From Alopecurus myosuroides (lineage: Eukaryota; Streptophyta; Magnoliopsida; Poales; Poaceae), in assembly GCA_028641055.1 (NCBI GenBank), contig CM054063.1, positions 176,520,756 to 176,584,755 of the forward strand: DNA of 64,000 nt, read 5' to 3'. The position numbers were made by a program, and so were the translations under genes. Positions 12,507 to 24,011 of the stretch are shown piece by piece; within the stretch, counting starts at the first letter, position 1, and each line of letters begins with the position of its first letter. The notes below the pieces were generated by a model. The model saw nothing but the letters and a program-made list of their open reading frames with translations, was not told where the DNA came from and ran no database searches.

Positions 12507-13364
12507 ATTGATGAATAGAACAACATTTGACATAAAGGCATGTCTCCAAGGTTGGAAGTTTTTAAGAAAACAGAGTATGAGATGGACATATGATGAAATA
12601 TGACATTGATGTTTAATCTTGTTATTAATAGGTTTTATTTACTTAGAACAACACACATTCATCAAAAAACAAAAATGAATACTTTAAAGCAAACACAAGA
12701 TAAGATCACCCAACAAGCAGATAAAATAATAAGACACTCAAGATCACTCAAACAACTGAGTTCTTCAATTTAATTTCCAGGATGTTTTCTCATGTGTTAA
12801 ATTTTAGGTAGTGATCAAGACACACCATGACAAGAGGATTTCGTAAAGAGGTTCATCTCAGAAGTTGTTATTTCCAAAATAATATATTTGAGGTTAAACA
12901 CAGGGGTAACATAATCCCCTCTTATTGTTTTTGCCAAAGAAGGAAGTGAGAAGGGGTTTTTGAAATACTTGCAAAAACATCTTGGTTGAAAACAGGTTGG
13001 AGATGATTAGCTCCAAAATACTTTTCATATAGTTTTGGAAATTTCTGTTGTTTCCTCAAAACTTGGCTTTGGGGTTTCTTCTAAAATCAAAACATTTTCA
13101 AAAAGGTTTTTCCCAAAAGAGTGTGATGGATGAAGATGATAAGCTTTCTTGTCTTGACTTGATCACAAGGGTTGTGTTTTCAAGAAAGTTATGATCATTG
13201 GTTTTAATGTTAGTTGTTAACAAACTCAAACAATAACACAATCAACAAGCAAATAGAAAATAAACACAAGCATAAGTCAAACATATTAAAAAGTTTTTGT
13301 TGACCCTGAGTTTTGGGTTATTGAAAACAAGTTTTTCCTGTCTTCCAAAAATTGGGCTGTTACA
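12507..13364 (-). repeat. End of a gypsy-like LTR, minus strand
   Basis: Read on the minus strand, the block starts TGTAACAGCCCAATTTTTGG, a classic grass gypsy LTR opening. It continues 6775 and leftwards across the element A insertion. No coding sequence is seen. Confidence 0.5.
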
Positions 13365-13436
13365 TCATATGCCAAATACCCATGTTTTAATATTCATGCA
13401 GAAAACTATACGCCTTACATCCAGGAATCGAGGGAG
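13365..13436. mobile_element. Truncated Stowaway/Mariner-type MITE end
   Basis: The last bases, with 'cgccttacatccaggaat' followed by CGAGGGAGTA, match the usual terminal consensus of Triticeae Stowaway MITEs, including a TA target at 13437-13438. The left part is missing where the LTR ends at 13364. Confidence 0.45.
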
Positions 13437-13705
13437 TATTATTTTTCTTTTTCTTTTCTCCCTCTTTTCTTCAGTCTAGTACGGTCGATATGACCGTACC
13501 GCCACTCGTTAAACTACAAACTGAAGCTAAAATTATTCTCTTCTCGGATTTTTCACTTGGGACGTGAAATATTAGTTCTCAACAAGGCTTCATATATAAA
13601 TTTTGGTGGAAGAACTAGTAGTGATGTTATAAGTAAAAAAAAATCTTCTCCTCCAATGTGTTTTCAACACTAAAAACGAAACTAAAACAAAAATGGAATA
13701 CTTAT

Positions 13706-13723
13706 CATGGGTTGCCTCCCATG
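13706..13723. other. Conserved hairpin next to Athila-like protease relic
   Basis: A perfect 6-bp stem CATGGG/CCCATG encloses the loop TTGCCT and is followed by TAGCGCT. Equivalent hairpins lie at 22471-22484 and 31470-31483, each just downstream (minus strand) of an Athila-like ORF. Confidence 0.6.
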
Positions 13724-13945
13724 TAGCGCTTTATTTTAATTTTTTTAGCTCGTCCGCAATGATGCTCAACTAGGCTTAGTAACTTGTGTGCCCATTCTGA
13801 AGTAGTTTGCCTTCAATGTTTTGATTCCACTGTCGTAGACCTTTGATCTCTTCTTTTTGGGAAAATGAACAACAAAAGGATATGAAGGAGGCAATTCAAC
13901 CCTCACGTTACCTTCATGTAAATTTATCAAGACTTTGATGGTTCT

Positions 13946-14425
13946 TCAAAATGGTCTACCAAGTATTACAACTGCTATTTGATCTTCAAGCATATCTACT
14001 GTAACAAGATCAAGGAATGCAGGGCTTCCTCTAATCAGTACTACAATGTTTTCTTTAATTATCACAATTTTCTTAAAGGTTGAATCAGCTAAATGCAATT
14101 TAAGTTCAGTTATATTATAGTCTCCCAAGTTTATCATATCAAATAAAGTCTTAGGGATCGTAGAAACACTTGCACCTAGATCACATAGTGCAGTTATCTC
14201 ATTGACACCTAAATGTATCTTAATAGTAGGCTCAAATATATCTTCTAGTTCAGCTGACAATTTTTCAGACAATTTTCTATATTTTAATTCCAGCTTACGA
14301 ACTCTATAAGCAACTTGGTTGACAATTTTTTTATATGTTGCTTCGTTACCCCCTTTAAGTGATGGGTTATTTATACTCACCATCTTCACAAGATCTTCAA
14401 TGGTGTAGTTTGGTGAAGGACACAC
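13946..14425 (-). pseudogene. Athila-like gag-pro fragment with aspartic protease domain
   Basis: An open stretch of 159 codons carries a retroviral-type protease signature: ALCDLGASVSTIPKTL, with D-L-G-A in place of the usual D-[ST]-G-A, followed by the flap-region motif ending VILGRPF. This is the usual layout of Athila-like gypsy proteases in grasses. There is no start methionine in context and no reverse transcriptase follows, so it is a relic. The sequence from 13439 to 13705 is its non-coding downstream part, including a pyrimidine-rich run. Confidence 0.7.
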
Positions 14426-14439
14426 TTATAATGATCACG

Positions 14440-15199
14440 CTAATAAGTGATCACGAAATAACTTATTCAAATGGTAGATGCATAGATAGAGAGTGTTGAT
14501 GGACATCACAACATCCTACTTGCCATCACCTATACACATCGTCTCCTCGTCTTTCCAAGCTACTCAAGCAACAAATCTTGTTTCCATAAAACATGACCAG
14601 TATCATAACTCAGTCACTGCAGCAAGCATTGGTTTAGGTAAAACATTCATAACACGTATATCACATATACCATCATCATTGATGACTTTCCGATAATCTA
14701 TTTCATCTTCTTGATTTTTCAACACAACCAAGAATTCGTGAAGGTGGACAACTCCCCTTGCATGATATAGTCCATGCCATATTATCTGCAACTAGGATGG
14801 ACGGCCAGCACAGCACCCCATCACAAGAAAAGTTGTATGCCATCCAGTAATTAGGCTCAAATGGAGTTTCATTTTCATCAACCATGACTACCACGTGATC
14901 TAAGCATCCTCTTCCATTTTTCTTAAGAAGAAAACCCGACTTACGGTGCATACATAGCATCAATCCTAGCGATCATTCCAAATGTTCATAATGCACCTGG
15001 AGCTCACTCTCTATGGCAGAGATCATAGCATACTGGACTATGATGAAATTGCCCACACAAACTTGATAATCAAATTATCTATTTGTTAACGGAATCTCCG
15101 GGCTTATCTCCTAATGGGTTTTGTATCATATAGAGCTAAAAGTTTGAATATGGAGTATCCCCAAGCTGCGATATAAAACTATGAAGTTTGACCCACCTT
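14440..15199. other. Unassigned relic sequence
   Basis: Only short frames are present and none resembles a protein I know. It lies between the protease relic and a BARE-like leader relic and may belong to either. Confidence 0.4.
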
Positions 15200-16034
15200 T
15201 TAAGTTTCTCAATCATATGAATTCGCCTAAGTTTAAGAGGGTTACAGAACAGGTTATTGTCTACATAGGTTTTGCAAAGACATTTAATACTATGTTCATA
15301 ATACGAGTTCATGTTTATATAAAACTATAAGAACTCCCACTTAAACAAACATCGCTCATTTCGGTTTAGTGATTACACGATCCCCATCCACCACACCGCC
15401 CCCCGACCGTCACGACCATTGGCATAACTTCGAAGGTAGATACAACATGTCAATTGCATCATCCATGCAACTCGTGCTCGACCTTTCGGTCTTCTGTGTT
15501 TTGAGGCCATGTATGTACATGTTAGACTCGCCGACTTAACTTTAGTGTATTTGTTGTGCATAACATGGCTTGCACCCGCCGTATGCGAAAGCAGAAGTGA
15601 AGCACCCGATAGTCACAGCCCACTTCATAACTGCGAACTTTCTTGTCGGTGCAACACTAAGGGAGAAGACTTACATTGGAATCAAATAAGAGATCATCCT
15701 ATCTAGCTATCGCCATATATATAAGAATATAGTATAGGTTATATAGATGTATATATATTCACACAATGGCATCAAATGAAAAAGTGTAAATCGATATGAT
15801 ATAGTCGCCGCGCCTTGATCTCCATCGTGCGCTCCGAAACACCACTTGGTCTTCGATGCCTCCACAAGGAAAGGTTAGTACGAATAATTCATAAGCTCAC
15901 CTTTATCGTATCACATCATTTTCCCCATTGCAACATAAAGTTAGACGTCTCTACTTTATCTTTATGCAAGTTTTACGTGGCTCATGGGGCTGTCATAAAA
16001 GAACTGCTTCTTACGTACGAACATGCAGCCACGT
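15200..16034 (-). mobile_element. BARE/Angela-type copia leader relic
   Basis: On the minus strand this resembles the long untranslated leader of BARE/WIS/Angela copia elements as I recall it. On the plus strand recognisable blocks include 'aactcccactta', 'tgattacacgatcc', 'ctcgacctttcggtct', 'gaggccat', 'ttagacgtc' and 'caagttttacgtggct'. The segment stops abruptly at about 16035, where a different LTR fragment begins. No copia coding sequence is attached. Confidence 0.5.
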
Positions 16035-16035
16035 G

Positions 16036-16130
16036 ATGTCTACTACGCAGTTACTACTCTTGTAGACTATGTTGGACCTCCAAGCGTAGAGGTTTGTAGG
16101 ACAGTAACAATTTTCCCTCGAGTGAGTAAC
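16036..16130 (-). repeat. Fragment of a gypsy LTR end
   Basis: Starting TGATGTCTACTACGCA and continuing through 'cttgtagac' and 'gaggtttgtaggacagta', this ~95-bp piece matches the terminal part of a common Triticeae gypsy LTR from memory. It interrupts the leader relic. Confidence 0.45.
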
Positions 16131-17400
16131 TGATATGTTGCAAACGTATTTACTTTTCAGACCACTTTTCTTATTATTTTCCCTCACATTTGTATGATTT
16201 GAATCAAACTAACACGGACTAACGCTTCATAATCGATGAAAATACGTGAGAGTCGTTGCATCACCTCTTCAAGTCAATCACACACTCACTTTATCTAGCA
16301 GAATCAGCGATCGGCTGCCCCTGCAGCAATACGATACAATCCTGCAAAGTGGCCACGATCTTCATCACAAAAACAGTAGTTTACAACGTGCATGTACCTA
16401 GTCTCATGCATGATCTCACGGACGAACTTCATGCCAAATCTAACAACTGTGGTTCTCCATATGGTTTCCTTAGTTTAAATGCAAACAAGTTTTCTCCAGT
16501 AGGCAGGTCATATCGGATCTAACCTATCGCCCTTCTAATTTCAGCCTCTCTAAACCCTTAGCCCAAGATGTTCGATCTCGCATGCCACCGCCATGCGAGA
16601 TAACCGTATCGCCTGCACAAACATGAACAAGTGATTATAGCTTGGCAAAAAAGCAACAAATCAGTGACGCGCTTTCATGCCGCTAATAAAATTAAAAGAC
16701 ATCCCATATGTCTAAACTTTACCATTGTCTTAAAAAGAGAACTACTTTGAAGTGAATGACTTGCAAAAAGGTAAGAAATCTTGTGCATTTATATTTATCA
16801 ACCAAAGCAAATACACATATCTATGCCGGTAGAAAATATAGACAACACAACTCCTTCATACTATCCTCTTAGACAGAGAGCATCTAATGTCAGACAAACC
16901 GAAACTTGCAGCATATATACAATCCTCGAGCATATAACGGCTCCTAAACATTGTATGAATGGCCATTTTCCCTGTTGTTTGTACCAAAATTATCGTGTTA
17001 GCAATTCTTATTTCTAGAGCTAGAATAGAATATTTTGGGTTTCTATATGTTTCTTCCAAAAATAAAACCGTACAATTTGTTCTTTCTAACGAACCTAGAG
17101 TCCAGCTAACCTAGACTTCGAATTAAACGCCAATCCTTGTATCTTTTATGTAAAAGAATACTGCATGTAAATAAAAGAAACAAATAAAGTTAGTGTTGCT
17201 AGCTGACATATAGCTTTAATGCATATAACACGTGGCCTTGATTTTGCTGAAATCATCCAAATATAAAGGCTAGATACATTAGGTTGTTTGATCATGACAC
17301 ACGACTGCTGATGCAAAAATACAGATTCAGAAAATAAGAATCATCGACCAAGGGTCACTCAGCTTACATCAGCCCCCGCGCGGCTCCGGAGGGCTCCTAG
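16131..17400. other. No gene recognised
   Basis: Short frames only (up to 88 codons), with no domain recognised on either strand. Composition is intermediate between the AT-rich relics to the left and the GC-rich block to the right. Confidence 0.45.
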
Positions 17401-18589
17401 CCCTAGACCAAAGAGCCACAGATTTTGCCCTCTCGTGGCCGCTGCTGCCGCCCGCGCCGGCGGTGGTGGCGGCGCCCGGCCGTCAAGACGGGGGGGGGGG
17501 GGGGTGATATGAGAGAAAACGGCGGCACTTCCACGCGCGGGGACTGGAGATCTCGTCGGTTGTGCGAGGCGGCTGCGCTGGGTAGGACGGCGGCCAGCGG
17601 TCGTGGCCGAAGACGGCGAGGCAGCCGGAGGGAGGACGCAGCGACCGGGAGGGCTTCGTGCGAGTGCGGCGGCGTAGATCCAATTTGGGCTCGATCTAGG
17701 CCCAAGGGGCCGCGTCGTTGGGCGAGGGCTTGTCTTCGGCCAACGCAGGATGCCCTCCCAGTCGCTCCTGCTCTGCTGGTCTCGCTGTTGGCCTTGGCCT
17801 TGGGCTGCCCCCTCCCTCCCTCCCTCCGGTGTGGGAGCAGCTGATCTTGCTGGGTGGTGAGGCGTGGTGGAGAAATCGGCAAGTGCGGCATGGGCCGAAG
17901 GTCGAGCCGCTTGATCCGATCGCCAAGAGTCGACCGGTGGTGTGGGGACTGCTGGATCGACAAGAATAATTTGTGGTGGTTTTGGCTATGCTGTTCTTCA
18001 AGCGTCAACTCGTTCCAACCAAATAAGACTCCTCGATTGGACCGCCGCCGAGTTCCGTTCTTTCTCTCGGAGATTTTCACAGTATTGGCAGAAGATGCTA
18101 CTCGGTATCTAGAGCGGATTCGATGCGGTCGTGCACACCGTTTTGGGAGAAGCATGAAGCTTTGTCTTTATCGGTACCATGCGATATTCTTCATAGATTT
18201 CCAGGAAACTGACAGAGATTGAGAAAGGCATGTTGGTTTCTATTGGAGGTTTGTCTTGGTCGAGTGATTGTTGCGATGAAGGATGGCGAAACAGGTTCTT
18301 CCTGTGTGTCGAGTGTTGGGCACTCGTAACAACAGATTTGGTAAGAGGGGGCGACAACACAGGTGGACTGCTTTTGTGGTGGTGCTCCTCGAGTACCGAG
18401 TCGCGAACTTCAGGGTGAAAGCATAAGTTCTGGGCTTAATTGGTTGTGCCTGGCAATGGTATTTATGAAGACATTGTTTGGAGGATTCGGACTTTCTTCA
18501 GGGTGAAATCTCAAGATCTTTGATCACACGATGACAATGCTGGTGTTTTGTGTCCTTCTTGGAGGCGTCGTCTTTGGAGAATCCCGTCT
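17401..18589 (+). other. GC-rich leader-like block, perhaps LINE or gene 5' region
   Basis: The left half is GC-rich with overlapping frames on both strands, including 250 codons on the minus strand with a low-complexity Arg/Pro/Ser composition. The right half reads like an untranslated leader, with phrases such as 'cttcagggtgaaa' and 'cttggaggcgtcgtctttggag' that recur in untranslated parts of grass LINEs as I recall them. No reverse transcriptase follows because element C begins at about 18590. I do not call a gene here. Confidence 0.25.
17490..17504 (+). repeat. (G)15 homopolymer
   Basis: Fifteen consecutive G residues lie inside the GC-rich block. Assembly length may be unreliable. Confidence 0.9.
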
Positions 18590-19805
18590 CCATAGGTTCA
18601 CTAGTGGTGTCTCTCCATAAAAGATAGCATGTTGGGTGAACAAATTACAGCTGGGAAATTGACAAATAAAGATTACACCGTAGTGCACGTTCATGACATG
18701 ATGACTACTATGATATTTAGTGCGGGCCTTACAACAATATACATAGACCGTAATCCAACTGCATCTAATCCACCCTCAGGTTATCATCCGAACCCCCTTA
18801 GGTATTAAGTTGCAAGCAATAGATAACTGCATTAAACAAAGTGTGTAATGTAAGCAATGATTGTACACGCGGGCACTCTCACCACTGTTTTCTCGCTAGT
18901 GGCAACATCACATCCTCCCCCGTCATGTTTCTGTCACTCGAGCACAGGCGAAAAGGAGGCATGAACCCACTATCGAGCATGAATACTCCCTCTTGGAGTC
19001 ACTAGCAACTACTTGGCCAGAGCAACCACTAGCAACGGAAAGCATGCAAGATCACAAATAGCATATGCAAATAAAGACTATAATCAACTTGGCATAAGTT
19101 CAATATTCATAGGATCCCAGCAAGCACAGCACATAGAATTACATAAGATCATTCTCGATCATGTAAGGAAGCTCACGAGATCTAAACATGGAGGCATATG
19201 AGGAGGAGACAACCATCTAGCTACTGCTATGGACCCGCAGTCCAAGGATCAACTACTCACGCATCACTCCGGAGGCAGGCATGGTGATGTAGAAGTCTCC
19301 GGTGATGATTTCCTCTCCGGCAGGGTGCCGGAGACAGCTTTAGAACCCCCCTGATATAGGGTTGACAATGACGGCGTCTGCGGAACTTTCAGAGATATTT
19401 GATCAGGTGTCTAGGGTTTTCCATCCGGGGGGAATAAATAGGCGAAAGGGCAGAGGCGGTGGATCCCTGAGGGCCCCAGACCACCCCCTGGCGCGGCCAA
19501 GGGGGGGAGGCCACCCCATGGTGTGGGCCCCTGGTGCCCCTCTTCTACTCCTCTTCGGTCTTTTGGATGCTTCCGGGGAAAATAGGCACTTCAGGCTTTG
19601 TGGGGTCCAATTCCGAGAATATTTCCAGAACAACTTTCCTGAAATAAAAAACAGCAGAAAAAACGGAACTGACACTTGGCATCTTGTTAATAGGTTAGTC
19701 CCGGAAAACGTGTAAAAATGACATAAAGAAGGGAGAAAACATGTAGTAATTGGCATAATATTATCATGGAGCATCAGAAATTATAGATACGATGGAGACG
19801 TATCA
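18590..19805 (-). repeat. 3' LTR of element C, truncated
   Basis: Homology to 24380-25599 starts at about 18590 and runs to the terminal GACGTATCA at 19805. Confidence 0.8.
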
Positions 19806-19807
19806 AG

Positions 19808-19820
19808 CATCCCCAAGCTT
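19808..19820 (-). other. Polypurine tract of element C
   Basis: On the minus strand AAGCTTGGGGATG lies two bases before the LTR start. The same motif recurs at 21787-21800 and 21845-21858. Confidence 0.75.
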
Positions 19821-22470
19821 AGTTTCTACTCGTCCTCGAGTAGGTAAACGATAAAACAATAATTTTTGAGGTGACATGCTACTAACATAATCTTGATAAT
19901 AAAAATGTAAAGGCATATGCAAGCTGAGATCATATAACCTCAAACACAAACATGATAAAAATAACTTTAATAATAAAGCATAGCAATCACTTTTCATCAT
20001 GAAGAGTATCTCAAATAAAGGATCATGAGTAATAATGCAATGAAACATAAACGTTTGTTTCAGGTATAGAGAAAGCATGGCAAAGTGATATTTCTAAGAG
20101 TGGGGCAAAACATAAATGCCAGGACACCTTCAAAGTCCATGAGGAAGACTAGAGCAAATAATTTTAGAACAAATAATATCACATCATGAAGTAATTATTG
20201 ATGTTTATGGGAGAATGCACGTAGAACTAAGAATGGCAAAAATGCTCTCTCAACTATGCATAAAGTTAGAATTTGGAGACTCAACATAAAAGTAAAAGAA
20301 AGGCCCTTCGCGGAGGGAAGCAGGGATCACTCATGTGCTAGAGCTTTTATTTTATTAAACAGAGGTATTAAAAGTTTGACACTCCTCCCATCCATCTTTC
20401 ACAAACCATGGCTAACCGAATCCTCGGGTGCCTGCCAACAATCACATACCGTGGATGAGTGTCTATATTTTGGGAGATGTATGCTAATGTCAACGAATGG
20501 TAAACAGAAAATACAGTACGTCACAAGCCAACTGGATTCACAAGAGCGGCTCCGATGTGAAGGACACATCTGGGTAGAAGGTCATCCATCTTTCTCTTTT
20601 GTTTACACAATTATGCTTTGACTGATAAATCAGGGGCAAAAATAGTGAAGAGATTTTGTGTGTATTAATTTGGGGCTGGGCACCCCGCTGCCAGCTCTTC
20701 TATCATTTGGATAAGCGGATGAAGCCACTAGTCCAGGGTGTGAAATCCAATCAACAAGTGAGATAAAGATTCTCTATTGACGTCCTCATGAGCAAAAACA
20801 GGAACATAAAGCAGGAGTAATTTTGAAGGTTTTAAAGGTAACACAAGAGCAATTTACTTGGAGTGGCAGTTAAATACCACATGTAGGTAGGTATGGTGGA
20901 CGCAATGGGGAAAATTTTGGTTTAAGGGAGTTGGATGCACGAGTAGATCTCATACTCAGTACAGGTGGAGGCTAGTAGAAGACTGGGAGCGACAAATCAA
21001 GAGAGCATAAGAGCCATAATCATGCATTGGGACATAAACATCATTAATTAAAGCATAAGCGGTATCATAGTTTAAAAACTAAGTGGTCATGGAGGTTATT
21101 AGTGACTGGTTCATAGTCATAAACATGGTGTGAGCATGCGCCAAGTCAACCAAATAAAACATTTGAAAGAGAATATCATAAATTTATGCTTCCTTATGAT
21201 AAGAACAACCCATGAATCTTTCAATGACATATTAAACACTCAGCTATTTGAGGCTATTCATGCTACTCAACATCACAAGGCTTTAGAACTAAAATAACAT
21301 TTAGCATCGCATGAAAAAGTTCTAGCAACAGTCTATACGAGCTTCTACTTGCACTGTTTTAAATTCTACTTCAAGCAACAGTTTTCTTTCTCCCAACAAG
21401 AACCATACAAGATATGTTTTAACAAAAATACTCTTCATGATACAGCAAGAAAACATGAGAGTACTCACATAACACTACTAAAACTAACAACTCTGATAAG
21501 AGATGCATGCAAAACAGGAGCTAAATAAATGCAGCAGCCAAACAAAGATTAAGAATACAAAGTATTCCCATGCAAAAGCGGAGCGTGTCACTCTCCAATA
21601 AAACAATGCTAGGGTCCAACCAAGCTTATTGCAAAAGTAAAAACAAACTGAAAGCAAAAATAAAAACAAACTGAAAGCAAAAATAAAAAACACTCCAAGT
21701 AAAGCACATAAGATGTGACCGAATAAAAATATAGTTTCACTAGAAGTGACCTGATAATTTAACGATGAAGAAGGGGATGCCTTAAGCATCCCCAAGCTTA
21801 GACGCTTGAGTCTTCTTGGAATTTTCTGGGATGTACCACCAGGGCATCCCCAAGCTTAGTATTTTCACTCTTCTTGATCACGTCATATCATCCTCTTCTC
21901 TTGACCCTTGAAAACTTCCTTCACACCAAACTTCTCACAATCTTCATTAGCAACGTTAGTGCAATCGAAATAATAAATTCACATGGTTCAGTTTCAAGTT
22001 TCAACACATGTCTAACACTACACATCAGCTACTGTCACAACTTATTTTAAAACTCTTTTTCTCAAAAGAACACCAAAAGAAAGCGATTAAGATGCAAATG
22101 TAATTATTGGCAGAAATCTTTCAAAACAGGACAACAGGTAAAGATGATTTTTTTCGAAAATCTTCTGTTACTCAAATGAAAAAGTGGTAAACTAAGAAAA
22201 GTTGCGCATACAACCCAGGATTACGCACAAAAAGCTCAGTTCATTTTGAGTTGTGTGTGATTTTATACGGAATAAACAATGGACAGGAGAAATTTGTTTC
22301 CTGCGCAGAAATCCGAAATATAGGCTCAACCTTCCACTAGAGGCTTTATTTGGCTCAACAAAAACTCAAAATAAAAGATATAGCATGGTTTCTAAGGAAA
22401 TAGAAAACACCCAGTTGCAAAGTACACAAAAGAAAACAAAGAAAAACGGGTTCAAAAAAGAGAAATAAAA
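19821..22470 (-). other. Non-coding 3' region of element C
   Basis: About 2.65 kb lie between the hypothetical ORF and the 3' LTR. Where an autonomous gypsy element would encode reverse transcriptase and integrase there are only short frames. Two internal copies of the polypurine motif and a 23-bp tandem duplication are present. Confidence 0.7.
21638..21683. repeat. Exact 23-bp tandem duplication
   Basis: Two identical consecutive units begin taaaaacaaactgaaag, at 21638 and 21661. Confidence 0.9.
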
Positions 22471-22484
22471 CGGGTTGTCTCCCG
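22471..22484. other. Conserved hairpin in element C
   Basis: Stem CGGG/CCCG with loop TTGTCT is followed by GTAGCGCTTTT. It has the same architecture as 13706 and 31470. Confidence 0.55.
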
Positions 22485-22497
22485 GTAGCGCTTTTCT

Positions 22498-23705
22498 TTA
22501 ACGCCTTTCAGCTAGGCATAGAAAGATGGAATCACGTGGATGCTCACATAAGAAATATGAATTGAAGCAAAAGAGATCATCATGACAAAAATGTAAAACA
22601 AATTTAAGTCTAACCCACTTCCTATGCATAGGAATCTTGTAAATAAATAAATTAAAGGAGCTCAAACTAGATATCACGGGAAGGTAGAACAAGAGCAACT
22701 TCAAAACTTTCAACAAAAAGAGAGGTGGTTTAGTAACATGAAAATTCCTACAACCATATTTTCCTCTCTCATAATAATTTTCAGTAGAATCATGAACAAA
22801 CTCAACAACATAATTATCACATAAAGCATGTTTGTCACGGTCTAAAAGCACACAATTCATATCAAGCTTAAAAAAAGTGGGATCCAAATTAAAAGTAAAG
22901 ACCTCTTCTTTCCCACTTTTAGCTATAGCAAAACAAAATGATTGGTCACCCTTAAAAGGTATAGGACACATTATATCAATCCTATTTTTAGTAGCATTAT
23001 AATTTATAACATCAAGTAACATAGGACCATCATCAAGAGCATTATCATAAGATTTATCCAAGTAGCATGGATTATCATAAATAACAGTAGCAATATCATT
23101 CTCACAAGTTTCATTCATAGTAGTATCATGGTCACAAGTATAGCAAGTATAAATTTCATCAAATAATGTATGAGTTAAAGAGTTACTATCATTGGGAAGT
23201 TGACATGAGTAGCTCCATTCTTCCTCCTCTTGATCATCACTCTCCTCTTTTTCATCCAATGAGCTTCCAGATTCATCAATTTCTTCTTCCATAGGCTCCT
23301 GCAAGGCATTAGTTACTTCCTTAGGCTGTGAGAATTTATTAATATATATTCCATTATGTAGTAATTACAATCCTTGTAATTATCAAAGCAATATTCAAGA
23401 ATAGCATAAATCTCATATTTATAAGGTGCATCATCAATACTTTCAAGCAAATAGGCAATTTCGAATGCACCCTTCCAAGCAATAAATTCTTCAATTTGGT
23501 CCACATCATATAATTCATAATTTCTCTTAACATAAGAAGATATGGTAACATTATCATTATACTCACATTGAAAAGGGAGGTATTTATACCTCCTACAACA
23601 AGATTTATCAAAGCAATAAGTAACATTATAAGTAGAGCACAAGTTCTTAGCATAGTCATGCAATTTATTAATTTGCTCCCATAAGTGTATCCCTTTTTGT
23701 GACAA
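22498..23705 (-). pseudogene. Hypothetical ORF of element C, broken by one frameshift
   Basis: Two open stretches, 23705-23313 and 23304-22498, are in different frames. The upstream frame resumes sensibly if one base is gained or lost near 23350. The first part is rich in Cys, Tyr and Asn; the second begins with an acidic Glu/Asp-rich run after ATG 23292 and has a run of hydrophobic residues near its end. It has no zinc knuckle and no protease, reverse transcriptase or integrase motif. Closely similar ORFs are common in Triticeae non-autonomous gypsy elements as I recall them. Function is unknown; a degenerate gag-like or packaging protein is only a guess. The 23706-23983 interval is leader with short frames. 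Confidence 0.55.
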
Positions 23706-23983
23706 GCAGTGTTCCTTATAATGTTTTTATTGTTCATCCGTGAACCCACATTGCCTAAAAGATCTAGTTTCAAAGACAACAAACATTGATAGCAAGCATG
23801 ATAAAACAAAAATAACAACAAGAACACTTGAAAATACTTGAGTTGCTTTCTATGCTATAAAGTAAACTATTTTTTGTGTGTTTTGATATAAAGAATCAGA
23901 ACAAGACAAAAAATAAAAACAAGACAATAAACAAAATACAGAGGTTGAGAGTGAGACGCTCCCCTTGCCAGAAGACTTCTTCC

Positions 23984-24001
23984 TCCCCGACAACGGCGCC
24001 A
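23984..24001 (-). other. Primer binding site of element C, tRNA-Asp type
   Basis: On the minus strand TGGCGCCGTTGTCGGGGA follows the 5' LTR. It fits the 3' end of plant tRNA-Asp with mismatches. Confidence 0.7.
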
Positions 24002-24011
24002 GAAAAGTCCT

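Noticed and set aside
17403..18155. 250-codon minus-strand ORF
   Set aside because: Low-complexity basic and proline-rich product opposite another open frame; no recognisable motif and no gene structure around it.
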